NCBI RefSeq assembly: GCF_000002595.2
Contig: NC_057015.1
Span: 1,524,718 to 1,588,717, forward strand
Origin: Chlamydomonas reinhardtii
Taxonomy: Eukaryota > Chlorophyta > Chlorophyceae > Chlamydomonadales > Chlamydomonadaceae
Direction of reading: 5' to 3'
DNA: 64,000 nucleotides
Positions 1 to 11,800 of this stretch are shown here, one piece after another. Each line of letters begins with the position of its first letter. The stretch's first letter is position 1. Under the pieces are notes generated by a model. That model did not search any database and had not been told where the DNA came from. It saw only the letters and a program-made list of their open reading frames with translations. The position numbers and the translations under genes were made by a program.

Positions 1-673
1 CCGTTCACCAGCGTCAAGGGAGAGTGCAACCCAGCCGGCTGCCAGGCACTGGAGGTTGCTGCCAAGGAGGCCGCTGCCGAAGCACAGGCGGAGGCGGAGG
101 CGGAGGCAGCAGCTGCAGCGGCAGCCGCAGCCGCAGCTGCCCAAGCGGAGGCAGAGGCTGCTGCCAAAGCGCAAGCGGAGGTGGAAGCGGCTGCAAGAGC
201 AAAATCAGAGGCGGAAACTGCAGCTGCAGCGGCAGCCGCAGCCGCAGTGGCCCAGCAGGCAGAGGCAGCAGCAGCTGCAAAAGTTGTCGCCGAGGCAGCC
301 ACGGCCGCACAAACAGCTGCTGAAGCGGAAGCAAGGCTGAAGTCGCAGATGGCAGCGGCAGAGGAAGCGGCAGCAGCGAGCGCACAGGCAGAGGCGCCTG
401 CAGCAGCAACAGCGGCAGCTCCAGCTGCTGCTGGCTCGATAGCAGGGGCAGGGGCCGCACAAGGCGTGGGGTCAGGCATGGGTGCCTTGCCTTTAAGTCC
501 TACCCCGGTACCTCAGGTGGTGGACGCCAACGGAGGTGCCGGGGGGTCATCATCACTTGCCACAGAGCAGGTCGTGCCGAACAGTGCGGGCGCCGGGGCG
601 CACGCCGCCGCGTCAGGCACCGGTACTGCTATTGGCAGTAGCAGTGGCGGCGGTGGCAGTGGCAGCAGTAGCC

Positions 674-719
<46 letters not shown>

Positions 720-1962
720 TGGAGACACAGTGGTCATCGGGGTCGCTGTGGGGGTGGCAGCAGGCACGGTGGTGCTGCTGGCGGTGCTGGCGCTGGCAAT
801 CGTGGGCTTTTACCGTGGCAAGCGGCGGCGCAGCGAGCAAGGTGTCCTCAACCCATCAAGCCCGGCTGCAACAGCGGGCCACCCTCAGCAGGCAGGCTGG
901 TATGGCGTGGGTATGGGCACTGCGGTAGCGATGCCGGCTGCCTGGGGTGGCGGTGGGGCGTGGCCGCAAGCTGGAGGTGACGGCAAAGGCGATCTGGCTG
1001 GCGCCGCGGCGGGCGATATGCGCTCGTCCTCATACACCGCAGAGGTGGTGCCCTCCTCGCCTGGTTCATCCGCACGCGCCAGTAGTGTGTTGCTCAAAGT
1101 GCCGTCTGGGTGGACTGCCGAAGCCGCCACTGCCACTGCGGCCGGTGCCAGCCAGCTACTGCATCGGCACGCACCGGCGGCCTCGGACATGCCTGCAGCA
1201 TCCGGTGGGACAGAACCGCGAGCAGCCGGCACTCAGGCTGCAGCCGGGCCTGCTTCACGAGGTGGCAACGGTTTGGGTCGGCTGCGTCAGCAGCTTTGCC
1301 TCGGTGGCAGCGCGGGAGAAAGCCATGCCGCTGGTGCTACCGATGCCAGCGATGGCTCCTTCACCATACCGGAGTGGCAAACGCGGCCTACCGTGCTGCT
1401 GACCATGGCGGAGGAAGGCGCAGACAGGGATGTTGAGGGCGGTCATGCGGCCATCGGCTCTGCCGGAGCCGCGGCAAATCGCAACGCAGGCGGCTGCCTG
1501 CCTCGAATGCACCACCGGCGCGGCCCCAACAGCAGTGGGCCTGAGTGCCACGGCCCGGAGGTGACAGGCGTAGCGCCGCCGGCGCTGGGGCCGGCAGCGC
1601 CGACCAGTTCCGCAGCAGCGGGCGGAGTGGTAGGTTCGGAAGACGGCCTTGGGGCAACACCCTGGCCGCGCCGGGGGTCTGAAGCGGCGCCTGTTGTGTC
1701 AATTGTACTTGATGGGGCCGAGGCGGGGAGCGGTTATGGTGCGCAGGGTGGCGGCTGGGAGTTGGAGCTCGGGTGGGAGGGGCCCCGACGGCGGTGGCAG
1801 TGGTGGCGCCGCCGCCACACCGCCGGCCCGGCTGGCCGCGACAACAGCGGTGGCAACGCGCTGGCAGTGGCTACAGGGCAGACCCGCGCCGCCGCCCCGG
1901 CCGGATCCGGCCTGGTGATGCATGCAGGCAATGCGACCATCCACATTGAACTGGCACCATGA
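1..1962 (+). CDS. Single-pass membrane protein of the tandem CNPxxC family, member 1 (3' exon only)
   Basis: This is the last exon of a gene whose 5' part lies left of the window. It is open in frame 1 from base 1 to the TGA at 1960-1962 (653 codons). The first residues contain CNPAGC, the motif that ends the ectodomain in the three following paralogues. An Ala/Glu/Gln-rich stretch follows (visible residues about 17-145), probably helical, then Gly/Ser-rich sequence and a pure Ser run at about 225-239. One hydrophobic helix (about 243-267, VAVGVAAGTVVLLAVLALA) is followed by the basic stop-transfer GKRRR. The remaining ~380 residues are low-complexity and presumably cytosolic, with a short APVVSIVLDG motif echoed in members 2 and 3. 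Function is unknown. The extracellular/cytosolic orientation is inferred from the signal peptides of the paralogues and the positive-inside rule. Confidence 0.8.
674..718 (+). repeat. AGC/CAG trinucleotide run encoding poly-Ser
   Basis: About fifteen uninterrupted AGC codons lie in frame in the stalk of family member 1, just before its transmembrane helix. Runs of this kind commonly change length by slippage, so the stalk length may vary between strains. Confidence 0.9.
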
Positions 1963-3299
1963 GTGCAGGAGTCAGGTGCCTGATCCCCAATGCACATGTG
2001 GAAAGACTGCTTGCAATAAAGCTGGTCTGATGTCGAATGCAGCGATGGACCCACAGCTACGAATGGAAGGCATTGGTTTGTGTTGTCGTGTCTGTGGCGT
2101 GTGGCTACCGCCTGCCCCCCGGGGGTAGCTATTCTGTCTGTACCACGTCGTGTCGTGGCTGGCGTGGGTGAGAGCGTCTGGTGACGAGTCAGTGGAGTGA
2201 GACGTGTCTAGGTGAGCCTCATATGGTCCTGCACGGGAGCCGCCATCTCTCCACCCTGCAGAAGCGCTGTGCAGGTTCGGTCGTAGCAACATGCTCGAAA
2301 TGTCGAAGTGCATGGCTTGCGGCGCATGGACATATGCATATGTTTGCACTCTTCTCCGCACATGAGATTGACGCACGTATTAAGTAGAATTTGGTGCTGG
2401 CATTTGCAAGACAGAGTACGGCGGCCGACGGATTATTGCACGCAATGCATGTGACGTGTGAGCGCGTGAATGCTTAACTTGCTGTGCATGGCCCGCACGT
2501 GCAACACCTAAAGGGTAATGACCCTTTCGTGCCTTGTAGGTCGTGCGCGGCAACTGCCACTAACTGCTCAACCCGCGGGCATGCCTGCGATACGGTATGA
2601 GTACTGCCAAGGTTGATTATGTGTTACCTGGTTGACTCGTGGCTGTGAGTATGACGGCTGTTTTTTTGGAAGTGTGTAGGGGAGCCGCTGCCGTGCCAAC
2701 CCAGGTGTGGACCAGGGCGCTTGCCTTGATGTAATTCCGTATACTGCCGCATGTTAACAATCAACGTTTGGAACACGTGAAGGTTGAGGTTTGGGCCATT
2801 GGGGAGGTTCTCCCACAGCTGGGCCTGCCCCCAGGTCATGTTTATGACTTCATGTGAGGTGTGCCCTGGAATGGTTGTATATCTGAATAAGGAGGCGGAT
2901 TGGTTGTTTGGGACGTTGTCGGTAGGGTGACGCACGACGTGGGCGTGTCGGGCGTGTCGATGGGCTCTAGTCGGAGCAGGGGAACCGCCACGGAACCTGC
3001 CGGCCCCGGTTGCCCAGGTACCCAACACGGTTTGGGCAATTGCTATGTGACGGACCATACGGGATGGTTGTTGTTTATTGCATTTGCCATGTATCAAGCA
3101 TTAACGAAGGAGTTGGGCGCAGCAATGTGGGCCATCATTAAGTCGTACGTCGACGTCGCAGTAACGTCTTTCTGCAGCGACCTTGCCTTTTTTATTGCCC
3201 CACCACTATGCAATTTGTGCCATTCGCGCTGTCATCGGTGTGGGACATGGAATAGAGGAGGCTCGCGCTTGCATCAATTGTCACGGACCTTACTCGGCC
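1963..3299. other. Spacer between family members 1 and 2
   Basis: It holds the 3' UTR of member 1 and the promoter of member 2. An AATAAA lies at 2015-2020. A TGTAA, the usual volvocine polyadenylation signal, lies at 2730-2734, about 770 bases after the stop. Base composition drops toward A+T and no exon with algal codon bias is visible on either strand. Confidence 0.6.
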
Positions 3300-6200
3300 A
3301 TGGCGCAGCACAGGCGTTTACTGCCATTGATTTACGCCTTGACAGTGCTACATGCAATCTTGTATGATGGAGTTCTGGGCGCAGCGGCGAGCGCAAGGAT
3401 TGCCGCTGTTGGCGCAAGCAGCAGTGGCGCAACCGCAATCACCAGGGTCTCAAGAAAGCTGACGCAAGATGGTGAAATCAAAGGTGATACTTTAGAATGT
3501 GTATCGCAAGCGAGGCCGATTTCTCAAACCATGCTGGGCCGGCAACCGTCGTCGCTTTCTTGTGCAAACATACCAAAGCCGGCTGTCTCGGACTCGCTCA
3601 CAGGAACTATCGACGCACAGCTCGACCCGAATGGCGCCTTTTCACTCACGAGCGCTGAACAAGCCCGCCTACTTGCCGCTGGCAACTGCACGGAGATTTA
3701 TACAGAGAGAAATGTAGGCATGCGATCATGGCACCTACTTGTTTCATAGCAAAGCATGTATAACAGGCGAAAAGCGTCGGGGTCTTCGCGCCCGCCACCA
3801 GCGGCCACGAAACGGCTTCCGGCCCTTCAACTCCAGCCCGCAGCGTCGAGACGGCCACGCGCCTTAGCCTACAGTTCGTTGTTGTGTACCGTAACTTGCA
3901 TCATCGCGGCGCAATGCGTGAAGGACCCACGTAGCGCAGGTCTATTAGCGCATCATGCACGAGTGCCAAGCAAGCAATGGTTGGGAGCGCACACGCTTGT
4001 ACGAACATGGCTAGCGTCGCGTTTGCCCTCTGTGAACTCATTTTGCCCTCATCACCTGCCCTCGCCAACGTTCAAACCCCCATATGCCGCAGTTCCCACT
4101 TGTCGCCAAGGGCTGGAGTGGCCTGGGCATGGTGGCTGTGTCGCGCGGCCCCGTCATCGACGGCGTCACGCACATGCGCATCGTGGTCGACGTCTCGCTC
4201 ACCTCGGGATTGTACATTGCGCAGCCCTCTAACCCGGACGGTCACAACATTCGTTTTGCCCTGGCTGGCAAGTTGCCGCTCACGTGTGAGTCCTCGGAGT
4301 ACTACCACGCGGGTGTGTTTGTGGACCCAGCAACAGCAGGCCAGCAGGCGACGCAGGCGATGCAGAACATGACACAGGACGCATCCTCTCCACCGAATTC
4401 GACATCGTCATCGTCCTTGTCATCGAGCTCCGGTGCCATCCTCAGCATCAGCGCACACGTGCCACTGCCTGCCGCCGTGTTCAACTGCGGCGGCGCTTCT
4501 ACATTAACTGCGTTCCTGCGTGTGCTCTTCCTGCGCGTGGATATCGACCTGTCTGACCAGGTGCGGGGTGGCGTCGTGGTGTGGTGATAGTGCCTACAAA
4601 CTTTGGGCCTGTTAGGCTGCGCATGCTGGGGTCCATACGTATTATCAAGCAAGGAAGCCGTTTGCCTGCCTAAACACACCAGCACCACTGCGTAACTGGG
4701 CCGCGCTTGTTGTCGTCTCCCTCAAGTCGCGTTCCCCTGTGTTCTTCAATGCGAATCTGCTCGCAATTGTTCTGTGCCCCGCAGCCTCAAGGCCCGACTA
4801 CGCTGATTGTCACGGCGGGCGACCCCCGTGACTTTGTGGTTCCGGAACCATCATGTCCCTACAACGTCATACGTGCCATCTGCAATCCTGAGGCTTGTGC
4901 GCAGGAGCAGGCAGCCGCAGCAGCGGCGGCGCCAGCAGCCGCGGGAGCGGCGGACAACGGCACGGTCGCTCACAGCCACGGCGGCGCAGCCGACCCAATG
5001 ACTCCTGCAGCATCACCCGCACCCAGCAGCAGCGGCAATGACAGATTGACCGGAATGCCTACCGAAAGCACTGGGACAGCCACCGGTGCCACGGGTGCTG
5101 CAGATCTCGGCACTGCTGCTGCCAACAGCCAGGGCAGTGACCCGACGCTGGCGGCAGCTATCACCACTACCACAACGACTGATGATGGCGCCGCCGTCGG
5201 CGGTGGCGGGGCCGGCACCGGCGCCGGCGCTGTGGCGGCAGCCGGAGCTGCTGCCAGCGGTGGCTCCGGTAGCGGCGGCGGCGGCAACAGCAGCACACCC
5301 ACGATTGCGGTGGCTGTGGGTGCGGCGGTGGGCGGCGCGGCTCTGCTGGCACTGGTGGTGGGTGGAACCGTCTACCTCCGCAAGCGCAAGCGCAACGCCG
5401 GCAGTGGCGTCAGCGCCGCCTCCAGTGCCACTGACAGCGGCGCTGCGGCATTGCGCCACCGGCGTCACGGCGACGCGTCCCCCAGTGGCAGCTCAAGCGG
5501 CCGTTCTTCCTCTTCAAACATTTCCCCGCTTTCCATCTCGCCATCAGCTGACGCGCTGCCCCTGGCAACCCGTGCAGCGCCGGCAGCCGACCATTCGCCG
5601 CCGCCAGCGGTGTCCGTGCTTGTGATGGACGCCCCTGCCACTGCCTGCGGCAGCCCCCCGCCGGCTCCGGCCACCTCAAGCGCCCCTGTCAAGAAGCAGC
5701 GGACGTTCTTTGGCAGCTTCTGGACCTCCCCACGGAATGCCGCCGCCAGTAGTGCCATCAGCCGCACGGCACCGGCGCCGGCATCCGTGGACATGCCTGC
5801 GTCGCTCACTCGCGCGAGCGGCAGCGGCCAGCAGACTCGCGCCGGCAGCCCCAACCAGCTGCTGGCGTCCCTTCCCTCACTGCCACGCGCGCTCCCGTCG
5901 GGTGCCGCCACAGCAGCCGGCGGCGGCGCCGCCGCCGCGTCTAGCGCGGCCAGCCTGGGTGCCGGCGCCGCTGCATCGCCCATGTTCCAATACGTAAACC
6001 CGGCATATGCTGGGGCAGCTGCAGCCATGCCGCCGCCTGCGGCGCTTTCAACACGCGCCGATGACATGCTGGCGACCGGCCCAGCCGCTGGAGTCGAGCC
6101 AGACGGCGGCGATAGTGCCGGTGTTGCCGGCGGCATCGCGGCGGCTACGCCGCCCGGCGCAAAACTAGCCGGCGGCGCGGCCATGGGGCGGGGGCGGGCT

Positions 6201-7046
6201 ACTGCCGGCACTGCTGCTGCAAAGAAGGCTACTGCGTACGCCGTGATGGCGGCGGGTGAGGATGAGGGCGCGGCGGCGGCGGAAGCAGCGGCGGCGGCGG
6301 CGGGCGGCGGCAAGGCCGGCCGTGTTGCCGGCGGTGGGCGCTTTGCGGCAATGGCCGGCAGCTGCTTCGGGGGCCGGCCGCTCAACGAGTTGGACGATGG
6401 GGATGAATACCTAGACGACGCAGCAGCGCTGGCGGCGGGGAGAGCGGTCGCGGCGGCGGCGGCGGGTTTGGATGATGACGGGACGTCTCTGCCCATGCCA
6501 CCTCGTTGCGGCAAGCCCCGCTCCCCAGCTCCCGCCGCGCTGCCGCTCAGGAATGCCCCCGATCCTGATGCTGGCATGGATGATGCGCCGGCGGCGGTGG
6601 GCGCAGCTGCTAAAGGTGGCTGCTTCGATGACGACGCGGCATCAGTGGTGAGCTTTGCCGACGCTCCCAAAATGCTGGGCTGCATTCCCACCAGCCTGCC
6701 TACCACCAGTACCGCCGCGCGGCCGCTGCTTTCCTCCTCGGCCGTGGCGCGCCAGCCGCGCTCCGATGCGGCAGCTCTGCCGGGCCCCGGCCGCCGCACA
6801 GACGCTTCGGCTGTAGCCGCAGTTCCTGCTGCTGAGGCTGAGGGTGCGTCGGCTGCGGAAGGCAGCTCCAGCCCAAGCGTGCCGAGGCCCGGCTCACTGG
6901 CAGGAATGGCGCCAGAGGTGGCAATGATCCTGGCGGATGAGGAGGAGGAGGAGGGCCAAGGCAAGCATGGGGGCCGGCGGCCATGGAAGTGGTGGCGGCC
7001 CGCCCCGTCGCCTGCCGCTGGTGTGACGGCTGGGCGCCGCGCGTGA
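3300..7046 (+). CDS. Single-pass membrane protein of the tandem CNPxxC family, member 2
   Basis: The proposed exons are 3300-3713, 4093-4560 and 4785-7046, joined at phase 0 and giving about 1047 residues. The ATG at 3300 opens a signal peptide (basic MAQHRR, then a hydrophobic core ending near AAASA). The ectodomain has the family blocks: a GPV..G..H.RI.VD segment in exon 2, then YYHAGVFVDP, HVPLPAAVF and FLRVDIDLSDQ, and in exon 3 a CPYNVIRAICNPEAC motif. A Gly/Ala/Thr stalk carries possible N-glycosylation sites (NGT, NSS). The transmembrane helix is at about residues 468-492 and is followed by RKRKR. The tail is low-complexity with a patch near residue 926 (GCIPTS...ARPLLSS) shared with member 3. 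No enzyme domain is seen. A further small intron inside exon 1, for example from the GT near 3474, cannot be excluded. Confidence 0.75.
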
Positions 7047-8879
7047 TCTGGCGGGGCGGGCGGTGATACGGCAAGCACCGGGTCTGCTGTGATGAGGCAG
7101 GTGGTAGTGTGGCACTAGGGGGCACGAGTGTGCGCCTAGGGGTGGCAGACGTGCAGGAGCTTGAAGGGCGTGCATGGGATGCGTTTATGAGCCAGAGCCT
7201 GGGTCTTAAATAGCAGCGGAGCTTTTACGTTTTGATAAAGTTACGGTTTGAACAGGGCAGATGATGCAAGCATGCAGCATGCACATTCAAGTGTCTGAAA
7301 TTGGGCCTCAACTTGCATATGTACATAAGAAGGTGAGGGAGGCCCGCTGCAGCATCTCAATGATCTATCTCAATGATCGTTCGCTTCCGACCTGACGTTG
7401 ACGTGCATCATCATCCTGGTTGCTTACTTGATTGGATGACGTGACTCCAGGTAGCTGGTTTGCTATGGATGGCGTTGACGTCTGCGTGTTCGAGGCCCCA
7501 GCAGCCCTGGAAACAGAATAAGCCCGGTCGGGCTGCGATGTTTCTGCAAGCTTGTCCACGTGCCTTTGGTTGCCTTCGAGGCACGCCGTGCTGGATGTGT
7601 GGCCATTTGCAGCAGTGCTTGGGCATTGGCACGGGAGTATTTCCTTCCAACTTGCATGTTAGCTTGCACAGTTTACCTCTTCTCGCTGATAGAGAGAAAC
7701 AATACCTTAGTTGTACCCGTGCGGCTGTGCGTACGGTGTGCAGGCTCACAGGCTGGTAGCGCGTGAGTCCATGCTACAAGTTTTGACACGGCTGCACGGG
7801 ATGGCGTTGCAATCAGGCAGCAGGTCCGTGGGGTGCGGTGGGACAGGGTAACGGGCAGGTTGGCGCAGTCCCGTAGTGTGCAGCGTATTCCCAGAGCCCA
7901 ACATTCAAATTGCAAGTTCAAGGCAAGATTGCGCGGCCGGTGCACCGAGACATCGCTGACTTGCTGGCAGGCTGGTAGTTTGCTGACGCGCATTGCCGCA
8001 TTCCTCACGCTCCGGGCGCCCGGCCAGGCGATAGAATCAGACACACACTCACACCGCAACGCCACACTCGTGAAGCAGAGGTGCAGTGCACCTGGAGGTA
8101 GGTGCTTAGCGTCCATGGATGAACCAAGGACACTCACTGGAGGGGTCTGAGGGGCCCGGGCTGGCCTGACCGCCGGCAAAGGCACCATTACCCATGGCTC
8201 CAGCCGCAGTGCTTAGTTAAGATACAAAGATGTTCCTGAAGGCAAAGGCACAAGTAGCCATGGCCCCAGCTGCAGTGAGTACGTACACTGTGCCGCAGGG
8301 CGGACATTCTCGTGGACACGAACGCACCACGGCCGCACCCGCAAGCAGGCAAGCAGATTGGCCCCGCAGCACGTCCTGACACACCCTGCACTTGATGCCA
8401 CTACGGTGCAGGCTGGTCCCGGGCCACTGTGACGTAGCCTCCGCCTTCTGGTGGCGTGCGGCAACTGGCAGCCAGTTCGTGCAGGCGCTTGGGGTTACCG
8501 GGCGGAGTACTCCGGGCCTACCCGCGGCTGTCAGCTGCATAGTTTCGTGGGGTTTGGCAGGAAGGAGGCCAAAGCAGGCTGGAACAAGGACGGCGATCGT
8601 CTAGCAAAGAAGTACAAGGTCCTCAATAGCATTGCGGCGACATCAGAATATTGTTGCGGCTGGTTTCGCGCCCAAGGGCCCTAGCCCCCCCCCGCCCGCC
8701 AGCAGCGATGGGCTGCGAACAGGCGTGTCAATAAGCGATCCCAAAGGAAACTTAAGCAGAAGCAAACTAAACTTGATTACACTCGCGTTTACTGAAGCAA
8801 GAAGCCAACGGCAACGAAGGAAGCGTGTTTTTACCGCTCCGCTCGACTGATGTCCGGTGATATTTGAAATCTCTTTGGC
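7047..8879. other. Spacer between family members 2 and 3
   Basis: About 1.8 kb of lower-GC sequence. Short open frames exist on both strands, but none has algal codon bias, splice-site support or recognisable protein motifs. It is expected to hold the member 2 3' UTR and the member 3 promoter. Confidence 0.55.
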
Positions 8880-11800
8880 ATGATGACTCAAGTGGCCAGC
8901 TTTAGTCTGCAATCCATGCTGCTCGCTCTGGTTGCACTGTTGCTGTTTGGTGCTGCCCACGCGGAGCAGAGCCTTTCATGCAGTGCTTGGGCAAGGCTAA
9001 GTAGATTACTGCAAGCGGCCAGTGGTCCTATCTCCGGTGCGCCAGAGTCGGGGGCTTGGGCTGTCGGTTTCCCTCCTTACCTCAAAGCCTGCCTAACCCA
9101 GATTTGCGAGCGAGCCATCCAACCATTCGAAGAGTAGATCGAAATATGATCACTCCATGTTTTTTTACTGCAACAGGCTACGTTCCCGCTGAGGTCGATG
9201 CGCAGTCTCCAGCTTCAACGCGCAGCTCTGCCTACAAAGGAGGTGCCGTGGGGCCAGACTCAGAGCCTTTGTGCTCGGATTTCTTCATCGACTTCACGGT
9301 AGGCACGCGGCGTCAGGTTTGCATGTCAGTTGGCCGACATTCGCGGTTGCGGGTCACTCCCACAAGATATACGGCCGAACGGCACTGGGAAGCCACCCGC
9401 ATAAAATGGTCGTGTAAGTTTGCGTTGCTGCGTCCAAACCTCTCAGACCGACAGCTGCGCAGGGGGCGACTCGTCCAGTTGAGACTAAAGACCGTCGTCC
9501 ACGACGCCTTCGCCTGCGCGTGTGTGAAGCCCTGTAGGGCAGCCCTGCAGGCAGCCCCGCCCCAACCGTGCAGCTTAGGCCACACTCTTCGTTGTAACAT
9601 GTGTGTGCCGCCACCCAAACTCAGCCCTGCCACCCGCCTCCCAACTTGCTTGGGAAAAACTACACCCGCCCACACACACACCCCTCCCCGCAGCTGCCCA
9701 TCATAGCGAGCGGCCTAGCCGGAGTGTACGGCAGCCGTATCGTGGGCTCCATGACCGTCACGCCGGGGCCTGTACGGCAGGACGGCATGTCGCATGTGCG
9801 CATCCGGGTGGACCTGCTGGAGGGGGCGCACGTGTTCATCGCGCCGCCCAGCAGCCCCACCAGCCACAACCTGCGTATCGCCATCACACGCCGCCTGCCG
9901 GAGGACTGTGCCTCCACCGAGGTAGGATCCAATGAGGGGTGCTGTCATGTTGTCTCGGGGTTGGACGGGGCGCTTATGTATTGGGAGCTGCGCAGGGCGC
10001 ACGGGGGGCGAGCGGCTTGGGGAGCGGTGGCCGCAGCACCCTCCAGTGCAGCCCCCGACCGGTTGTTCACAGCCCCCACAATCCACGATGCACGCTTAGA
10101 TTCTGGCTGGCGATCGCCATGCTCTTTCCACGACGCAGTTCTACCACGCTGGTGTGCACGTGGACCCGGCCGTGTACGGCAGCGGCGTGGGCGTGCACGT
10201 GCCGCTGCCGGCCGCCGTGTACAGCTGTACGGCGGAGACCACCGACCCCTTCCTGCGCGCCGTGTTCATCCGGGTGGACGTTGACCTGTCCGACCAGGTG
10301 GGCACCGGGGGGAGGTGCGAGCGTATGGGCGTGTAAGTGAGAGTGTGCGTGCAGGCCGTGGCAGCTATGGAGGGACCGGCTGGCCGGGGTGCTAGGGGAT
10401 GGCTTACCGCGCGAAGCCGGCTAGGGGAAGGGCTCCGTTCCGTGCGGGGTGCCAATCGCCGCTGGAGTTGCCTCTCAGCCAACGAGGGCCGTACCCGTCG
10501 CCCTGTATCCACACTTGCGCCTGACTGCAGCTGGGCGGCGGCACACAGACCACCGTCAGTGTGGGCGACCCGCAGGACCTGCTGGTGCCGGGCTGGTGCG
10601 TGCAATGTGCATCTGAGTGTGTCAGCGTGTGCGTTCGTGTGTGCGTGTCCGCGTGTGCATGTGGGCAGAACGGAAGATCCACAGTGACGTGTGAATGCGT
10701 TTTTGCAGGCGCAAGGGCAACATAACGCTGCTAGCATGTGTGTGAAGGCCAGGGACGAAGATGTACCAAAGCGAGCACACGCGCTAATCACGCTCCCCGC
10801 CCCCCCCAAAAAAATTGTGATCGGCTCGTCTCTCGGCAAATGACAGCCCATACAACATCGTTTACGGAGCCTGGTAAGTCTCAGGCTCAGCAAGTTGGGG
10901 TTTGTGCTCGCCGCAGCAGCTTTCGTCCCAACGACGTGTCACCCACTTAGTGTGCCATGTACTGTCCGGAGGCACCAAGCGACTTACCAACCGCTTGTTT
11001 TGGCACGCCATTCGCGGCATTTCTCAATCCTGTTTCCGCAGCAACCCGGCGGCCTGCAATGCCACCTCTGCCGCCTCAGCCTCATCCGGCACAGCGGACG
11101 GGCCAGTGGTCATTGACGCTGGTTCCAACTCCGAGGACCACGCGCAACACTCTGGCAGCACCGGCATCAGCAGCGGCACCAGCAGTGGCAGCGCAGACTC
11201 GGGCGCATCGTCAGCGGCGGCCGCCAGCTCCAGCAGCAGCACCGGCACCAGCACCAGTAGCAGCACCATCAACACCGGCGGTGATCTGGTCGCGTCCGAG
11301 CTGCCGGCCGCCACCGGGCCCGACCCACCCGGTACGCCTGCAGCCAACGCTGCCCGCAGTGCCGACAGCAGCAGCGGCGGCGGCGGCGGCGCCAACATCA
11401 TTGCCGTCGTGGCGGGCGCGGTTGGCGGCGCTGCAGTGGTAGCCGTAGCCATCGCTGGTTTCATGTACATCCGCGCGCGCCGCCGCCGCCGTGGCCCACG
11501 TGACAGCACCAACGGCGCCCTAGCGCAGACGCTCATGTGGCCTGGCGGAGGCCCCACATCGCCAGCCGGTGGTGTCGGCACCAGCTCCGGCGTTGCCCGC
11601 TTCACCGCGAACGGCGGCTCCAGCAGCGGCGGCACTGCCAGCGGCGGCATAGCGACGCACGTCAGTGTGGGTGGCGGCGCCATTGCCGCGGGCGCCGCCG
11701 CCGTGCCGCTGCCGATTGCAATGGCCGTGCCTCAGACGCCCACAAGCCGCGTGGCTGGCGCCGAGCTGGTAGACTCCGACGCCGATGCCGACGGCGCAGG

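Noticed and set aside
5465-7078. Long minus-strand open frame opposite family member 2
   Set aside because: It is a shadow of the GC-rich plus-strand exon: Ala/Pro/Ser-rich in antisense, with no splice or start support. The plus strand has the transmembrane helix and family motifs.
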